Shown piece after piece: positions 51,969 to 60,133 of a DNA stretch of 64,000 nucleotides; position 1 is the first letter of the stretch; every line of letters begins with the position of its first letter. A program made the position numbers and the translations under genes. Origin of the DNA: DT-110 sp030148525 (GTDB lineage Bacteria > Bacteroidota > Bacteroidia > Chitinophagales > Saprospiraceae); NCBI GenBank assembly GCA_965227445.1, contig OZ245751.1, positions 4,278,001 through 4,342,000 on the forward strand. The letters run 5' to 3'. The notes beneath the pieces are model-generated. The model worked only from the letters and a program-made list of their open reading frames with translations. It made no database searches and was not told where the DNA came from.

Positions 51969-52024
51969 AACAGGTTTGAGGTGTGAGGTGTGAGGTTTGA
52001 GGTGTGAGGTGTGAGGTGTGAGGG
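51969..52024 (+). repeat. Heptamer repeat (gaggtgt/gaggttt)n
   Basis: Seven to eight units between radA and the DCC-family gene, same family as at 16735 and 41869, here without an inverted partner. Confidence 0.88.
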
Positions 52025-52074
52025 GGGTAAACTTGCCTTCCTTCTTTATTGTTGATCGAGTAAACGCCCTGCAC

Positions 52075-52506
52075 ATGAGTGATAAAGCTGATTTACTGTA
52101 TCCCGAGCATCCCATCCTGTTGTTTGACGGGGTTTGCAATATGTGTAGTGGTTTTGTACAATTCGTGATCAAGATCGATCCGAAGGGGAAGTTTCGCTTT
52201 GCTTCCCTGCAATCCGACACCGGTAAAGAATTGCTCACCGCAGCCGGATTATCCACCGGGGAACTCGGTACCGTCGTTTTAATCAATAAAGGGAAAGCCC
52301 ACACACACTCCGATGTAGCCCTGGAAAGTGCCCGCATCCTTGGTGGTGGCTGGACCTTATTCTACACCTTTAAAGTGCTGCCCCGATTTATCCGGGACGG
52401 TATCTATAAATGGATTGCCCGCAACCGCTACCGCTGGTTCGGCAAAAAAGATGCCTGCATGATGCCCACTCCGGACATTCGCCAGCGGTTTTTGGAGGTC
52501 GGTTAG
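52075..52506 (+). CDS. DCC-family thiol-disulphide oxidoreductase (DUF393)
   Basis: 143 aa from the ATG at 52075. The family signature is LLFDGVCNMCSGFVQFVI (DxxCxxC), followed by FRFASLQSDTG and LLxxxG-type core and the terminal CMMPTPDIRQRF. DCC proteins are thioredoxin-like and short; substrates are mostly unknown. Convergent with threonine synthase with a 1-base gap. Confidence 0.85.
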   Translation: MSDKADLLYPEHPILLFDGVCNMCSGFVQFVIKIDPKGKFRFASLQSDTGKELLTAAGLSTGELGTVVLINKGKAHTHSDVALESARILGGGWTLFYTFKVLPRFIRDGIYKWIARNRYRWFGKKDACMMPTPDIRQRFLEVG

Positions 52507-52507
52507 C

Positions 52508-53683
52508 TCAAACGTTTTCCATATACTTATACATACTGCCCGTATTGATCAGCATGACCCGTTCGTCGGGCCGCAGCCACCCTTGAGCCCGCAGGGCAGC
52601 AGTAGCTTTCCAAAGAGCAGCGCCCTCCGGTGCCAATAACAGGCCTTCTTTCGACGCCACCTCACCGATTCCTTCCCGCATATCTTTTTCCGAAACGGTC
52701 AGGGCTGTTCCCTGGCTTTCGTACAGGGCTTTTAAGATCAGCATATCGCCAAAAGCATTGGGTACCCGAAGACCATTGGCAATGGTTGGCGCCGGATCGG
52801 GATGTACCCTTGCCTGCGTAGCCTTTTGCCGGAAGGCAGCAACAATGGGGTCACACCCTTCAGTCTGGACAGCTACCATTCGCGGAAGTGGTCCTTTGAT
52901 CCACCCCAGTTCCAGCAATTCCTGAAAAGCTTTCCAAATTCCGATCAGGCCGGTGCCGCCACCCGTGGGATACACAATTACATCGGGGAGTTGCCAGTTA
53001 CCCTGCTCCGCGATCTCGTAGCCCATCGTCTTTTTTCCTTCGAGGCGAAAGGGCTCTTTTAAAGTGGAAACATCAAACCAATCATCTTGCCAATCAGCTT
53101 TCAAACGAGCTGCACAGTCAGCAATGGTTCCGGGAACGGAATGCACCCTTGCTCCGAAAAACTGACATTCTTTACGGAAAATATCTGGTGTCGCATCGGG
53201 CATGTAAACAATAGCCTGCATTCCGGCGCGGGCACAGTAGGCGGCCAGGGCACCGCCGGCGTTTCCAGCCGTGGGAATTGCACAGGTCTCTACCCCCAGT
53301 TCCCGGGCCTTAGAAACGGCCATCGCCAAACCGCGGGACTTAAAGGAACCAGTTGGGTTGAGTGCCTCATCTTTTACCGTAAGGTCAGCCAGTCCCAGCC
53401 GCTCGGCCAAACGGGGCATGGGAACCAAGGGGGTCATCCCTTCACCCAGCGAAACAATGTGCCGGTCGGAGCGAATCGGCAGAAACTCCCGGTAGCGCCA
53501 CATGGTAAGGGGGCGTTGCCGAAGATCATCGGGGGTCGTTTGCGTATCTTTAAGATGATACCTCGCCAGGAGGGGCTGGTGGTGACGCGAATATGTTTGT
53601 ATTGTGTCCGGGTTGTAAACTTCTCCGGACTTCGCGCATTCTAGATGAGCGTACAGCGTTTTATGTATTTGTAACGTTTCCAT
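52508..53683 (-). CDS. thrC: Threonine synthase (PLP-dependent)
   Basis: 391 aa. Fold type II PLP enzyme: the lysine in ALNPTGSFKSRGLAMAVS, the glycine-rich phosphate loop in VYPTGGGTGLIG and an N-terminal LECAKSGEVYNPD stretch typical of the shorter threonine synthase type. It converts O-phosphohomoserine to threonine. It resembles threonine synthase more than threonine dehydratase, though the two can be confused. Divergent from an AraC-type regulator. Confidence 0.82.
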   Translation of the reverse strand: METLQIHKTLYAHLECAKSGEVYNPDTIQTYSRHHQPLLARYHLKDTQTTPDDLRQRPLTMWRYREFLPIRSDRHIVSLGEGMTPLVPMPRLAERLGLADLTVKDEALNPTGSFKSRGLAMAVSKARELGVETCAIPTAGNAGGALAAYCARAGMQAIVYMPDATPDIFRKECQFFGARVHSVPGTIADCAARLKADWQDDWFDVSTLKEPFRLEGKKTMGYEIAEQGNWQLPDVIVYPTGGGTGLIGIWKAFQELLELGWIKGPLPRMVAVQTEGCDPIVAAFRQKATQARVHPDPAPTIANGLRVPNAFGDMLILKALYESQGTALTVSEKDMREGIGEVASKEGLLLAPEGAALWKATAALRAQGWLRPDERVMLINTGSMYKYMENV

Positions 53684-53792
53684 AGTACAATCCTTTGTGC
53701 CTCAATATGCAAGAGTCTTCCGGTAGTCTGCTTCCAGCATCCTGACGCACCTTTGTACAATATTGACAGAAGCAAGATCCAAGCCCAGACCT

Positions 53793-54653
53793 ATGAAACC
53801 GATTTTATTTAAGGTGACCCGAAAAGAAGACGCGGCCTTTCTGGTGCAGACCAACCACGACAAACCGCAATACCACCGCCTGCATTTGCACCCTGAATAT
53901 CAGATCAGCCTGGTGGAAAAGGGGTCGGGGACCGTTCAGTTAGGACAACGGAAAATGCCTTTTCAGGCCGGAGATTTATTTGTGATCGGTGCTGAACTAC
54001 CCCATGTTTTTAAAGCCAACCAAACGCCCCACGATCTGTTGATTACGTCTGTTTTCTTTGCAGAAGACTCCCTCGGACAGGGCTTTTTTCGTTTGCCGGA
54101 GCTGTACGACATTCAGCGCTTTCTCCATGCGAGTAAGCGAGGCATCCAGATTGGCGCTGCCCATTCGGAAACACTGGCCGACCAGATCAGGGATTTCCAG
54201 CGTACCAAGGGACCGGAACGGATCATTGGTTTGCTGACCCTTTTGCAGCAATTATCCCAACAGTGGCAATTCGGCGAAGAGGTGGGACTGCCCGCCACCG
54301 AATCAGAACAGGACTATGTTTCGGGCAGTTACTACCGACTGCAGCGAGTCTTCCAGTATATTGCCGACAACTTTGACCGAACCATCAGCCTGGAGGAAGT
54401 AGCGCGACTGACCCACCTTAACAAGTACACCTTCTCACGCTATTTCAAAAAGATCACCCACAAATCATTTGTTAATTACCTCAACGAATTCCGGATTGGT
54501 GTCGCCTGCCGGCTTCTGCGCAGGCCGAACTACTCCATTGCTCAGATCAGTATGCACTGCGGATTCAACAACTTGTCCCATTTTTACCGGCAATTCAAAA
54601 AATACATGCGGTGTACCCCCAAAGAATACCGCAAGACACTCTCACTCGGTTAA
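53793..54653 (+). CDS. AraC-family transcriptional regulator with cupin sensor
   Basis: 286 aa from the ATG at 53793. The N-terminal cupin (YHRLHLHPEYQISLVEKGSG, GDLFVIGAELPHVF) is a ligand-binding barrel; the C-terminal double HTH has ISLEEVARLTHLNKYTFSRYFKKIT and the AraC signature IAQISMHCGFNNLSHFYRQFKKY. It probably regulates sugar or other small-molecule use. Divergent from threonine synthase and followed 131 bases later by the MBL gene, which might be in its regulon. Confidence 0.88.
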   Translation: MKPILFKVTRKEDAAFLVQTNHDKPQYHRLHLHPEYQISLVEKGSGTVQLGQRKMPFQAGDLFVIGAELPHVFKANQTPHDLLITSVFFAEDSLGQGFFRLPELYDIQRFLHASKRGIQIGAAHSETLADQIRDFQRTKGPERIIGLLTLLQQLSQQWQFGEEVGLPATESEQDYVSGSYYRLQRVFQYIADNFDRTISLEEVARLTHLNKYTFSRYFKKITHKSFVNYLNEFRIGVACRLLRRPNYSIAQISMHCGFNNLSHFYRQFKKYMRCTPKEYRKTLSLG

Positions 54654-54784
54654 ATAGCCGGTTAAGGTGGTACATCCGATAGCAGCGTTTGGATGCTATC
54701 CGGGTAATATTATCATTAGTGCTGCAGAAACCTGAACAAAAAATTTCGATTATCATTTAGTGGTTATTACCAAAAAACAAAAAC

Positions 54785-55687
54785 ATGAACCGACGCACCT
54801 TTGTACGAAACTCTGCTGTCCTGTCCGGGCTTAGCCTGGTACCCAGCCAACGCTGGTTATTGAGCCATCTTTTTCCCGATGCCGGGACCATGACCTTACT
54901 GCGTAACAACGTAGGTATTTACACTGAACGGGGCGGAACAATCGGCTGGATGATCGAAGGCGATTCCGTAGTTATCGTCGACACGCAATTTCCCGAGCAA
55001 TCCCAAAACCTGATTGCCGAGGTGGAAAAACGCGGTGGCAAGGGAATCGACCTGGTAATTAATACCCATCACCACGGCGATCACTCCGGTGGTAATATTG
55101 CTTATAAAGGGATTGCCGACCGGGTGCTGGCACATAGCAATTCCAAAAAGAATCAGATGGCTTCCGCCAAAGAACGGGGTAATGAAGATACGCAGTTGTA
55201 TCCGGATAGTACGTTCGATACGGAATGGTCAGACAAGGTTGGGACGGAGACCGTCACCCTGCGATACTTCGGACGGGGACATACCGATGGGGATGCCTTC
55301 ATTCATTTTGAAAATGCCAATGTGGTCCACATGGGCGATTTGTTGTTCAACCGCCGTTTCCCTTACATCGATATGGGGGCCGGAGCATCCATCCGCAGTT
55401 GGATTGATGTGCTGCAAAAAGCGCGTAAGACCTTCGATAAGGATACCCTTTTCATCTTTGGTCACGCCGGGGAGGGCTATCCCGTTACCGGAAACCACGA
55501 TGATCTCAAGGCTATGCAGAACTACCTACGTTCCGTTTTGAAATACGTGAAAAAGGAAATGCGCAAAGGCCGAACCATGGAAGAGGTGGCAAAAGCTACG
55601 GAATCTATTCCCGGCGCTCCCGAGTGGAGTGGCCGCGGGGTGGAACGAAGTATTTCCGCTGCCTTTGAAGAATTAGGAGGCGAATAG
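54785..55687 (+). CDS. MBL-fold metallohydrolase with Tat-type signal
   Basis: 300 aa. The N terminus MNRRTFVRNSAVLSGLSL is a twin-arginine signal, so the enzyme is exported folded. Metallo-beta-lactamase metal site: NTHHHGDHSGGN (HxHxDH), a later His in FGRGHTDGD, Asp/His in NVVHMGDLLFNR and the terminal IFGHAGEGY. Substrate unknown (cyclase, lactonase or phosphodiesterase-like uses of the fold all exist). A stable 11-bp hairpin lies just after the gene. Confidence 0.85.
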   Translation: MNRRTFVRNSAVLSGLSLVPSQRWLLSHLFPDAGTMTLLRNNVGIYTERGGTIGWMIEGDSVVIVDTQFPEQSQNLIAEVEKRGGKGIDLVINTHHHGDHSGGNIAYKGIADRVLAHSNSKKNQMASAKERGNEDTQLYPDSTFDTEWSDKVGTETVTLRYFGRGHTDGDAFIHFENANVVHMGDLLFNRRFPYIDMGAGASIRSWIDVLQKARKTFDKDTLFIFGHAGEGYPVTGNHDDLKAMQNYLRSVLKYVKKEMRKGRTMEEVAKATESIPGAPEWSGRGVERSISAAFEELGGE

Positions 55688-55706
55688 TATCCTGCCGGCG
55701 AACGAT

Positions 55707-55739
55707 CTGCTCACTTCTATCTGAAAGGGAAGTGAGCAG
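55707..55739 (+). terminator. Perfect 11-bp hairpin after MBL gene
   Basis: ctgctcacttc / gaagtgagcag with an 11-base loop, 20 bases after the stop. No T-run follows, so termination is possible but not certain. Confidence 0.5.
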
Positions 55740-55905
55740 GTCATTATCAATTAACGGGAGGTTGGCCCCTGAATACTACCACTTTACGAAATAGTCGGTG
55801 TCCAACCTCATGATTAATTAGTACATTCACCATTCGACACGGCAATTCGTTCAGCTCATATCACAACGAATAGACCACAGGTCGCGATAATGAATGTATT
55901 GGACT

Positions 55906-56874
55906 ATGGCTACCGACCCACAAAATCCCATGGATCGTCTGGAAAAGATTTACGAATCCGGCAACAAACGGATCGATCAATACCTCGATGGTCTTCGCTC
56001 CTTTTATCAACAACAAGGCGAACTCTCTCCTACTGCGGAAAAGATATTCGATGAAATGCAACGAGAGGTTAACCAAACCCGCACCATTCGGAATGTGGCC
56101 ATCGGGTTGGTACTCGCCCTGGCTTGTGTGGCAGCTTTTTTGTTCTTTAAAAAAGAAAATCAGGTTATCAAGCAGGATAATTACTCCTTCCTGCTGGAAA
56201 AAATCAAATCCTCTAATCTTCCACTTTATCTGGAAGCTAATCCCAACGGAACGCTTTCCGTCGTAATAGACCAAAACGCAGACCTATCCGCCAAAGAACT
56301 GAAAGAATTAGCGGAGATCCAGGAAGTCGTTCCCACGCTGGGGCAAATTAACTTTTTGGGATCATCCAAGCGTTTGAGTGCAAACATGCAACTCGACCGG
56401 GACGATAATGTGTTCTATCGCATTAGTCCGCCCAGTAGCCAGGATATTCCCATCGGGCAGCTACAAATGCGCTGGGAGCAGGGTGCTATCGGCCTGGGAC
56501 GCAATAGCAGCGTAGTTGAAGATAACCCACAATACGAACTGGGCGAGCCCTACGACTACATTGACAATTTCAAAAGTATGGATTTCGTCGTGCGTATTCT
56601 GTCCTATGATAAGGGTACAAAATCGTGGAAATTCCAGTTTGGTGAGCGTCAGGACGGAGCGATAATCTGGGATACACAACACAACTACCAGATTCCTAAG
56701 TCTGCCAACGGCCGTATCCAGACCCGGCCAATTATTGCCGCCTGTAAAGACTGGAAAAACATGTACGTCGTAGCTATTGGCATTGGTGAATGGGGCGTCG
56801 GAGATGCCGACGTCACCGAGATCAAGTATGCCTGGAATGTGAATTCCTTTGCCCAGAAGATCCGGCTTGATTAG
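55906..56874 (+). CDS. Single-pass membrane protein of unknown function
   Basis: 322 aa from the ATG at 55906 (MATDPQNPMDRLEKI); an ATG four codons upstream is possible. A helical cytoplasmic N terminus of about 65 residues is followed by one TM segment (NVAIGLVLALACVAAFLFF, about 67-85) and a large extracytoplasmic domain rich in beta-type sequence (FVVRILSYDKGTKSWKFQFG). No known motif. Alone between MBL and AsnS genes. Confidence 0.6.
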   Translation: MATDPQNPMDRLEKIYESGNKRIDQYLDGLRSFYQQQGELSPTAEKIFDEMQREVNQTRTIRNVAIGLVLALACVAAFLFFKKENQVIKQDNYSFLLEKIKSSNLPLYLEANPNGTLSVVIDQNADLSAKELKELAEIQEVVPTLGQINFLGSSKRLSANMQLDRDDNVFYRISPPSSQDIPIGQLQMRWEQGAIGLGRNSSVVEDNPQYELGEPYDYIDNFKSMDFVVRILSYDKGTKSWKFQFGERQDGAIIWDTQHNYQIPKSANGRIQTRPIIAACKDWKNMYVVAIGIGEWGVGDADVTEIKYAWNVNSFAQKIRLD

Positions 56875-56927
56875 AGGACGGTTGACGATTTCACGGCTTA
56901 CGGTGTACGGCCTGGGAGATTGGGGGA

Positions 56928-56988
56928 GTTGGAGAGAGGGGGAGTTGGAGAGAGGGGGAATTGGAGAGAGGGGGAACGGGGGTTACTT
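56928..56988 (+). repeat. GA-rich 16-bp tandem repeat
   Basis: Three to four units of ttggagagagggggag. The rest of the 56875-57241 gap shows no gene, promoter or hairpin that I can support. Confidence 0.7.
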
Positions 56989-57241
56989 TACGATTCACCC
57001 AACAGGGATAGTAATGCGATGCCTCGCGTCACCGTTTCCGATTAGGGGATTAGGGGAAATTCGACCAAAGTCAGCCGGTTCAGCATGGCCATCGCAATCA
57101 GGAGATTATTGATGCTATTTTTCATTCTTCTGTTTGTCCTTTTGGCATCTGACATCTTATCAAATACCCAATACCAATTAACGACGCGGCTTGCAATTCG
57201 TGGCCAATGTGGTTATTTTCGCACTCTCTTAAAGCAGACAT

Positions 57242-58672
57242 ATGAAACGTACCGAGATTGCTCAAATATTGAAGGATCCCAGTCTGGATCAAAAAGTACA
57301 CGTAAAAGGATGGGTTCGCGCTTTTCGTTCTAATCGCTTTATTGCGCTGAACGACGGATCGAGCATGGCTACCATTCAGGTGGTTGTCGACTTTGAGCAA
57401 TTCCCGGAGGAGTTGATCCGTCAGATCAGTTTCCACGCCTGTTTGTCGATTACAGGTACGCTGGTGGAATCCCAGGGCAAGGGGCAGACGGTAGAAATCC
57501 TGGCCGAAGAGATCGAGGTGTTGGGCAGCACTGATCTGGATAAATATCCATTGCAGCCCAAGAAACAGAGTATGGAATACCTGCGGGAGAAAGCCCATTT
57601 CCGCATGCGCACCAATACCTTCAGTGCGGTTTTCCGGATTCGGCACGGACTCGCTTATGCCGTCCATAAATACTATAACGATAACGGCTACTACTATCTG
57701 CATACGCCTATCATTACCGGTAGTGATGCCGAGGGTGCGGGCGAGATGTTTCGCGTCACCACCTTTGAAGCGAACCAGGCCCCTACCCTTGAGGACGGGT
57801 CGGTAGATTACAAACAAGATTTTTTTGGAAAACCCACCAACCTGACTGTATCGGGCCAGCTGCAAGCGGAGATCGGGGCTCTGGCCCTGGGTAAGGTATA
57901 TACCTTTGGACCTACTTTTCGCGCGGAAAACTCAAATACCAGTCGCCACCTGGCCGAATTCTGGATGATCGAACCCGAGGTTGCCTTTTACGATATCCAG
58001 GACGACATGGATCTCGCCGAGGATTTCGTAAAATACCTCATCAACTATACGCTGGAACACTACGGTCCCGAGCTCGAATTTCTGGATAAGCGCATCCAGG
58101 ACATGGAGAAGAATATGAAAAAAGAGGAGCGCCGACCGATGGGGCTCCTGGAAACACTTCGTTTTGTGGTGGCCGATGATTTTGCCCGCATCACATACAG
58201 CGAGGCGGTGGACCTGCTTCGCAGCTCCAAACCGTATAAGAAAAACAAATTTCAGTACCCTGTAGAATGGGGTAAAGATCTACAGGCTGAACACGAGCGC
58301 TGGTTGGTCGAAAAGAAATTTAAAAAGCCGGTGATCGTTCGTGATTATCCGAAGGATATCAAAGCTTTCTATATGCGCATGAATGACGACGGGAAAACAG
58401 TCGCCGCCATGGATGTGCTATTCCCCGGTATTGGGGAGGTGATTGGCGGCTCCCAGCGGGAAGAACGGCTCGACGTACTGACCAGCCGTATGGCTGAAAT
58501 GGATATCCCCGAAGAGGAGTTGAGCTGGTACCTGGACTTGCGTAAATTCGGGGGAGCACCTCACGCAGGATTTGGCCTTGGCTTTGAACGAATGGTACAA
58601 TTTGTCACCGGAATGGGCAACATCCGGGATGTGATTGCCTTCCCGCGCACTCCCGGCAATGCTACTTTCTAG
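57242..58672 (+). CDS. asnS: Asparaginyl-tRNA synthetase
   Basis: 476 aa. N-terminal OB-fold anticodon domain (KVHVKGWVRAFRSNRFIALNDG), then class II core with motif 2 (FRAENSNTSRHLAEFWMIEPE) and motif 3 (HAGFGLGFERMVQFVTGMGNIRD), the PRTPGN ending being characteristic of AsnRS. It charges tRNA-Asn in the cytoplasm. A clear rho-independent terminator follows. Confidence 0.95.
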   Translation: MKRTEIAQILKDPSLDQKVHVKGWVRAFRSNRFIALNDGSSMATIQVVVDFEQFPEELIRQISFHACLSITGTLVESQGKGQTVEILAEEIEVLGSTDLDKYPLQPKKQSMEYLREKAHFRMRTNTFSAVFRIRHGLAYAVHKYYNDNGYYYLHTPIITGSDAEGAGEMFRVTTFEANQAPTLEDGSVDYKQDFFGKPTNLTVSGQLQAEIGALALGKVYTFGPTFRAENSNTSRHLAEFWMIEPEVAFYDIQDDMDLAEDFVKYLINYTLEHYGPELEFLDKRIQDMEKNMKKEERRPMGLLETLRFVVADDFARITYSEAVDLLRSSKPYKKNKFQYPVEWGKDLQAEHERWLVEKKFKKPVIVRDYPKDIKAFYMRMNDDGKTVAAMDVLFPGIGEVIGGSQREERLDVLTSRMAEMDIPEEELSWYLDLRKFGGAPHAGFGLGFERMVQFVTGMGNIRDVIAFPRTPGNATF

Positions 58673-58691
58673 CAAGAAAGTACCTGCCAGC

Positions 58692-58734
58692 AAAAAAAGA
58701 GGCTGCACATCCTGTTGTGTGCAGCCTCTTTTAT
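58692..58734 (+). terminator. Rho-independent terminator of asnS
   Basis: agaggctgcacac-type stem with short loop and matching gtgtgcagcctct, then TTTTAT; an A-run on the left makes it bidirectional. Begins about 20 bases after the asnS stop. Confidence 0.88.
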
Positions 58735-58840
58735 CTTGATTTCCAGACCATTCCCTCAACCAGATGCCCCTTAACGTTTTTTAGGGAATAGAAATTTTAT
58801 CAATTTGATTTTTTTGTGCTATGTTTACACTGTCGTCAAA

Positions 58841-59007
58841 AAAGAAAAAGTCGGCATATTGCTGTATGCCGACCTCACGCTAATAACAAATCATAATCTC
58901 ATGAAAAAAATAAGACGACCTAACTTTTACTAAACAAATCTTAATCTTATCGTTATCTCTTTACGTTAGAACAAATCGTAATCTCTATAATTCGACCTAA
59001 CTTAATT
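58841..59007 (+). ncRNA. Candidate structured RNA, copy 1 (hairpin plus conserved tail)
   Basis: An A-run, then the perfect hairpin gtcggcata/tatgccgac (58850-58858, 58865-58873), then ctcacgctaataacaaatc through aagacgacc, shared almost exactly with 59938-59982. Inside copy 1 the motif aacaaatcNtaatct recurs at 58885, 58933 and 58970, and cgacctaactt twice. A tiny ATG frame (MKKIRRPNFY) lies in the tail. It ends before the terminator at 59020. No family name can be given. Confidence 0.5.
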
Positions 59008-59019
59008 CTTTCTTATGGG

Positions 59020-59050
59020 AGGTTCCTCGCTAAAAAGCGAGGAACCTTTC
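59020..59050 (+). terminator. Strong hairpin terminator after candidate RNA
   Basis: aggttcctcgc/gcgaggaacct, 11-bp stem, 6-base loop, followed by TTTCT on the plus strand. It would close the transcript of the preceding element and could also stop a minus-strand transcript from the 59417 promoter. Confidence 0.8.
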
Positions 59051-59416
59051 TAGTTTATGGGATTATGATTATCGTACCGGCTTTTTTTAGTTGCCTTTCA
59101 GATACCGGCTTTGACACCGATTGTACCTAATGTGTTGCCAATACGACATCATAATGATGTTCTTGTCAAATAGGGTGGTAACTATCGATCGGTTTTTCCG
59201 CTGAACAAGTGCAGACTAGAAGTGCACGTGTTGTACGTATAATCGGTTAGAACGAAATCGGTTTTTGTCAGTTTTTGGGACAGCCTCCGTTGTTCATTGC
59301 AGAAGAACGTTCGACCGATAGTTGCTCACCTTTCAAATTTATTCCTGATCGTTTTCAGGATCCTTCTCTCTCGTTCGAGAAACTCACTTTTGATTCGCTT
59401 GTGTTTCCCTCTTGAG

Positions 59417-59477
59417 TACATTACAAATATGCAGCAGAACCAGACCATTCTCAAAGACAAAAAAAGGCATTTGTTGA
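59417..59477 (-). promoter_or_regulatory. Orphan promoter, twin of the T9SS gene promoter
   Basis: On the minus strand: TTTG (complement of 59452-59455), exactly 20 bases, CATATTTG (complement of 59424-59431). Both blocks with flanks equal those at 63087-63147 while the spacer differs. No gene follows on the minus strand except a possible 31-aa frame (MYSRGKHKRIKSEF), so the transcript, if any, is non-coding or a relic. Confidence 0.55.
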
Positions 59478-59741
59478 AAAAATGCACCTGAAAATGCACT
59501 CTCAATCCTTTAATAACCATTGATAATCAGCCAGTTAAAAAGACGTACCTGTTGAATATTTTTTTCTATTTGTTGCCGCTAAAGGTTGAAAAAAGTTGTT
59601 TTTTCTTCAAAAAAGCACAGAATTAGCCCCGGAAACGGTCGGTTTGGCTTCTGAAAAGGAGGGAAATCATCGGGAAGCGGTACCCTGCTTTAGGTATACT
59701 ACCGAATGGATAGGGCTTAGTAGCAATCAAACCACCTATTA

Positions 59742-59830
59742 TACCGACAAAGAAGTGGTTTTGCTACGCAGTACTTCGTGCTGGTGTCCCACCCCCCTTC
59801 GAGTCGAGGACATACTCGCGTGAAAAGGAT
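59742..59830 (-). repeat. Solo element B copy, inverted and degenerate
   Basis: TA-TACCGACAAAGAAGTGGTTTTG, then acgcagtacttcgtgctgg, then ttcgagtcgag and actcgcgtgaaaagg: the reverse complement of the nested B element at 17546-17665, diverging after aaaagg. Independent of any element A. Confidence 0.75.
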
Positions 59831-59903
59831 AGTGCCTGATAATAAAGAGGCTTCTCTATTGGAGCTGAGATTGTACAATCCGGAGAAAAGTAACAGATGA
59901 GGG

Positions 59904-59990
59904 TAAAAAAAAGTGTCGGTGCACCGAGTGCACCGACCTCACGCTAATAACAAATCATAATCTCATGAAAAATAAGACGACCTATTCTTT
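59904..59990 (+). ncRNA. Candidate structured RNA, copy 2
   Basis: An A-run, then the perfect hairpin gtcggtgcac/gtgcaccgac (59915-59924, 59928-59937), then the same ctcacgctaataacaaatc tail as copy 1. Only the outer five pairs of the stem keep the same bases; the next three differ on both sides yet still pair. Downstream sequence is unlike copy 1 and no terminator follows before the convergent T9SS gene. Confidence 0.5.
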
Positions 59991-60133
59991 ATGTAAAACA
60001 GCTCATAATGTGCGAATGTTTATCTGTGCACCAGAGCCTTACATGTTTGTCATTTTCACTCTACTAACGCTACAAAGCGCTATTATTATTTCGTAAAAAC
60101 CCTTTTTATGTCCTTTTAATAGGATTTTAACAC

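Noticed and set aside
57122..57865. 247-codon minus-strand frame opposite asnS
   Set aside because: It lies antisense to the well-conserved asnS, and its protein has no recognisable domain.
59297..59520. Two overlapping 64-codon frames on opposite strands
   Set aside because: Low-complexity, cover the orphan promoter, and neither has a domain or supported start.
59965..60096. 43-codon frame from the ATG in the second candidate RNA copy
   Set aside because: The first copy's frame ends after 10 codons and does not match beyond the first residues, so coding is not conserved.
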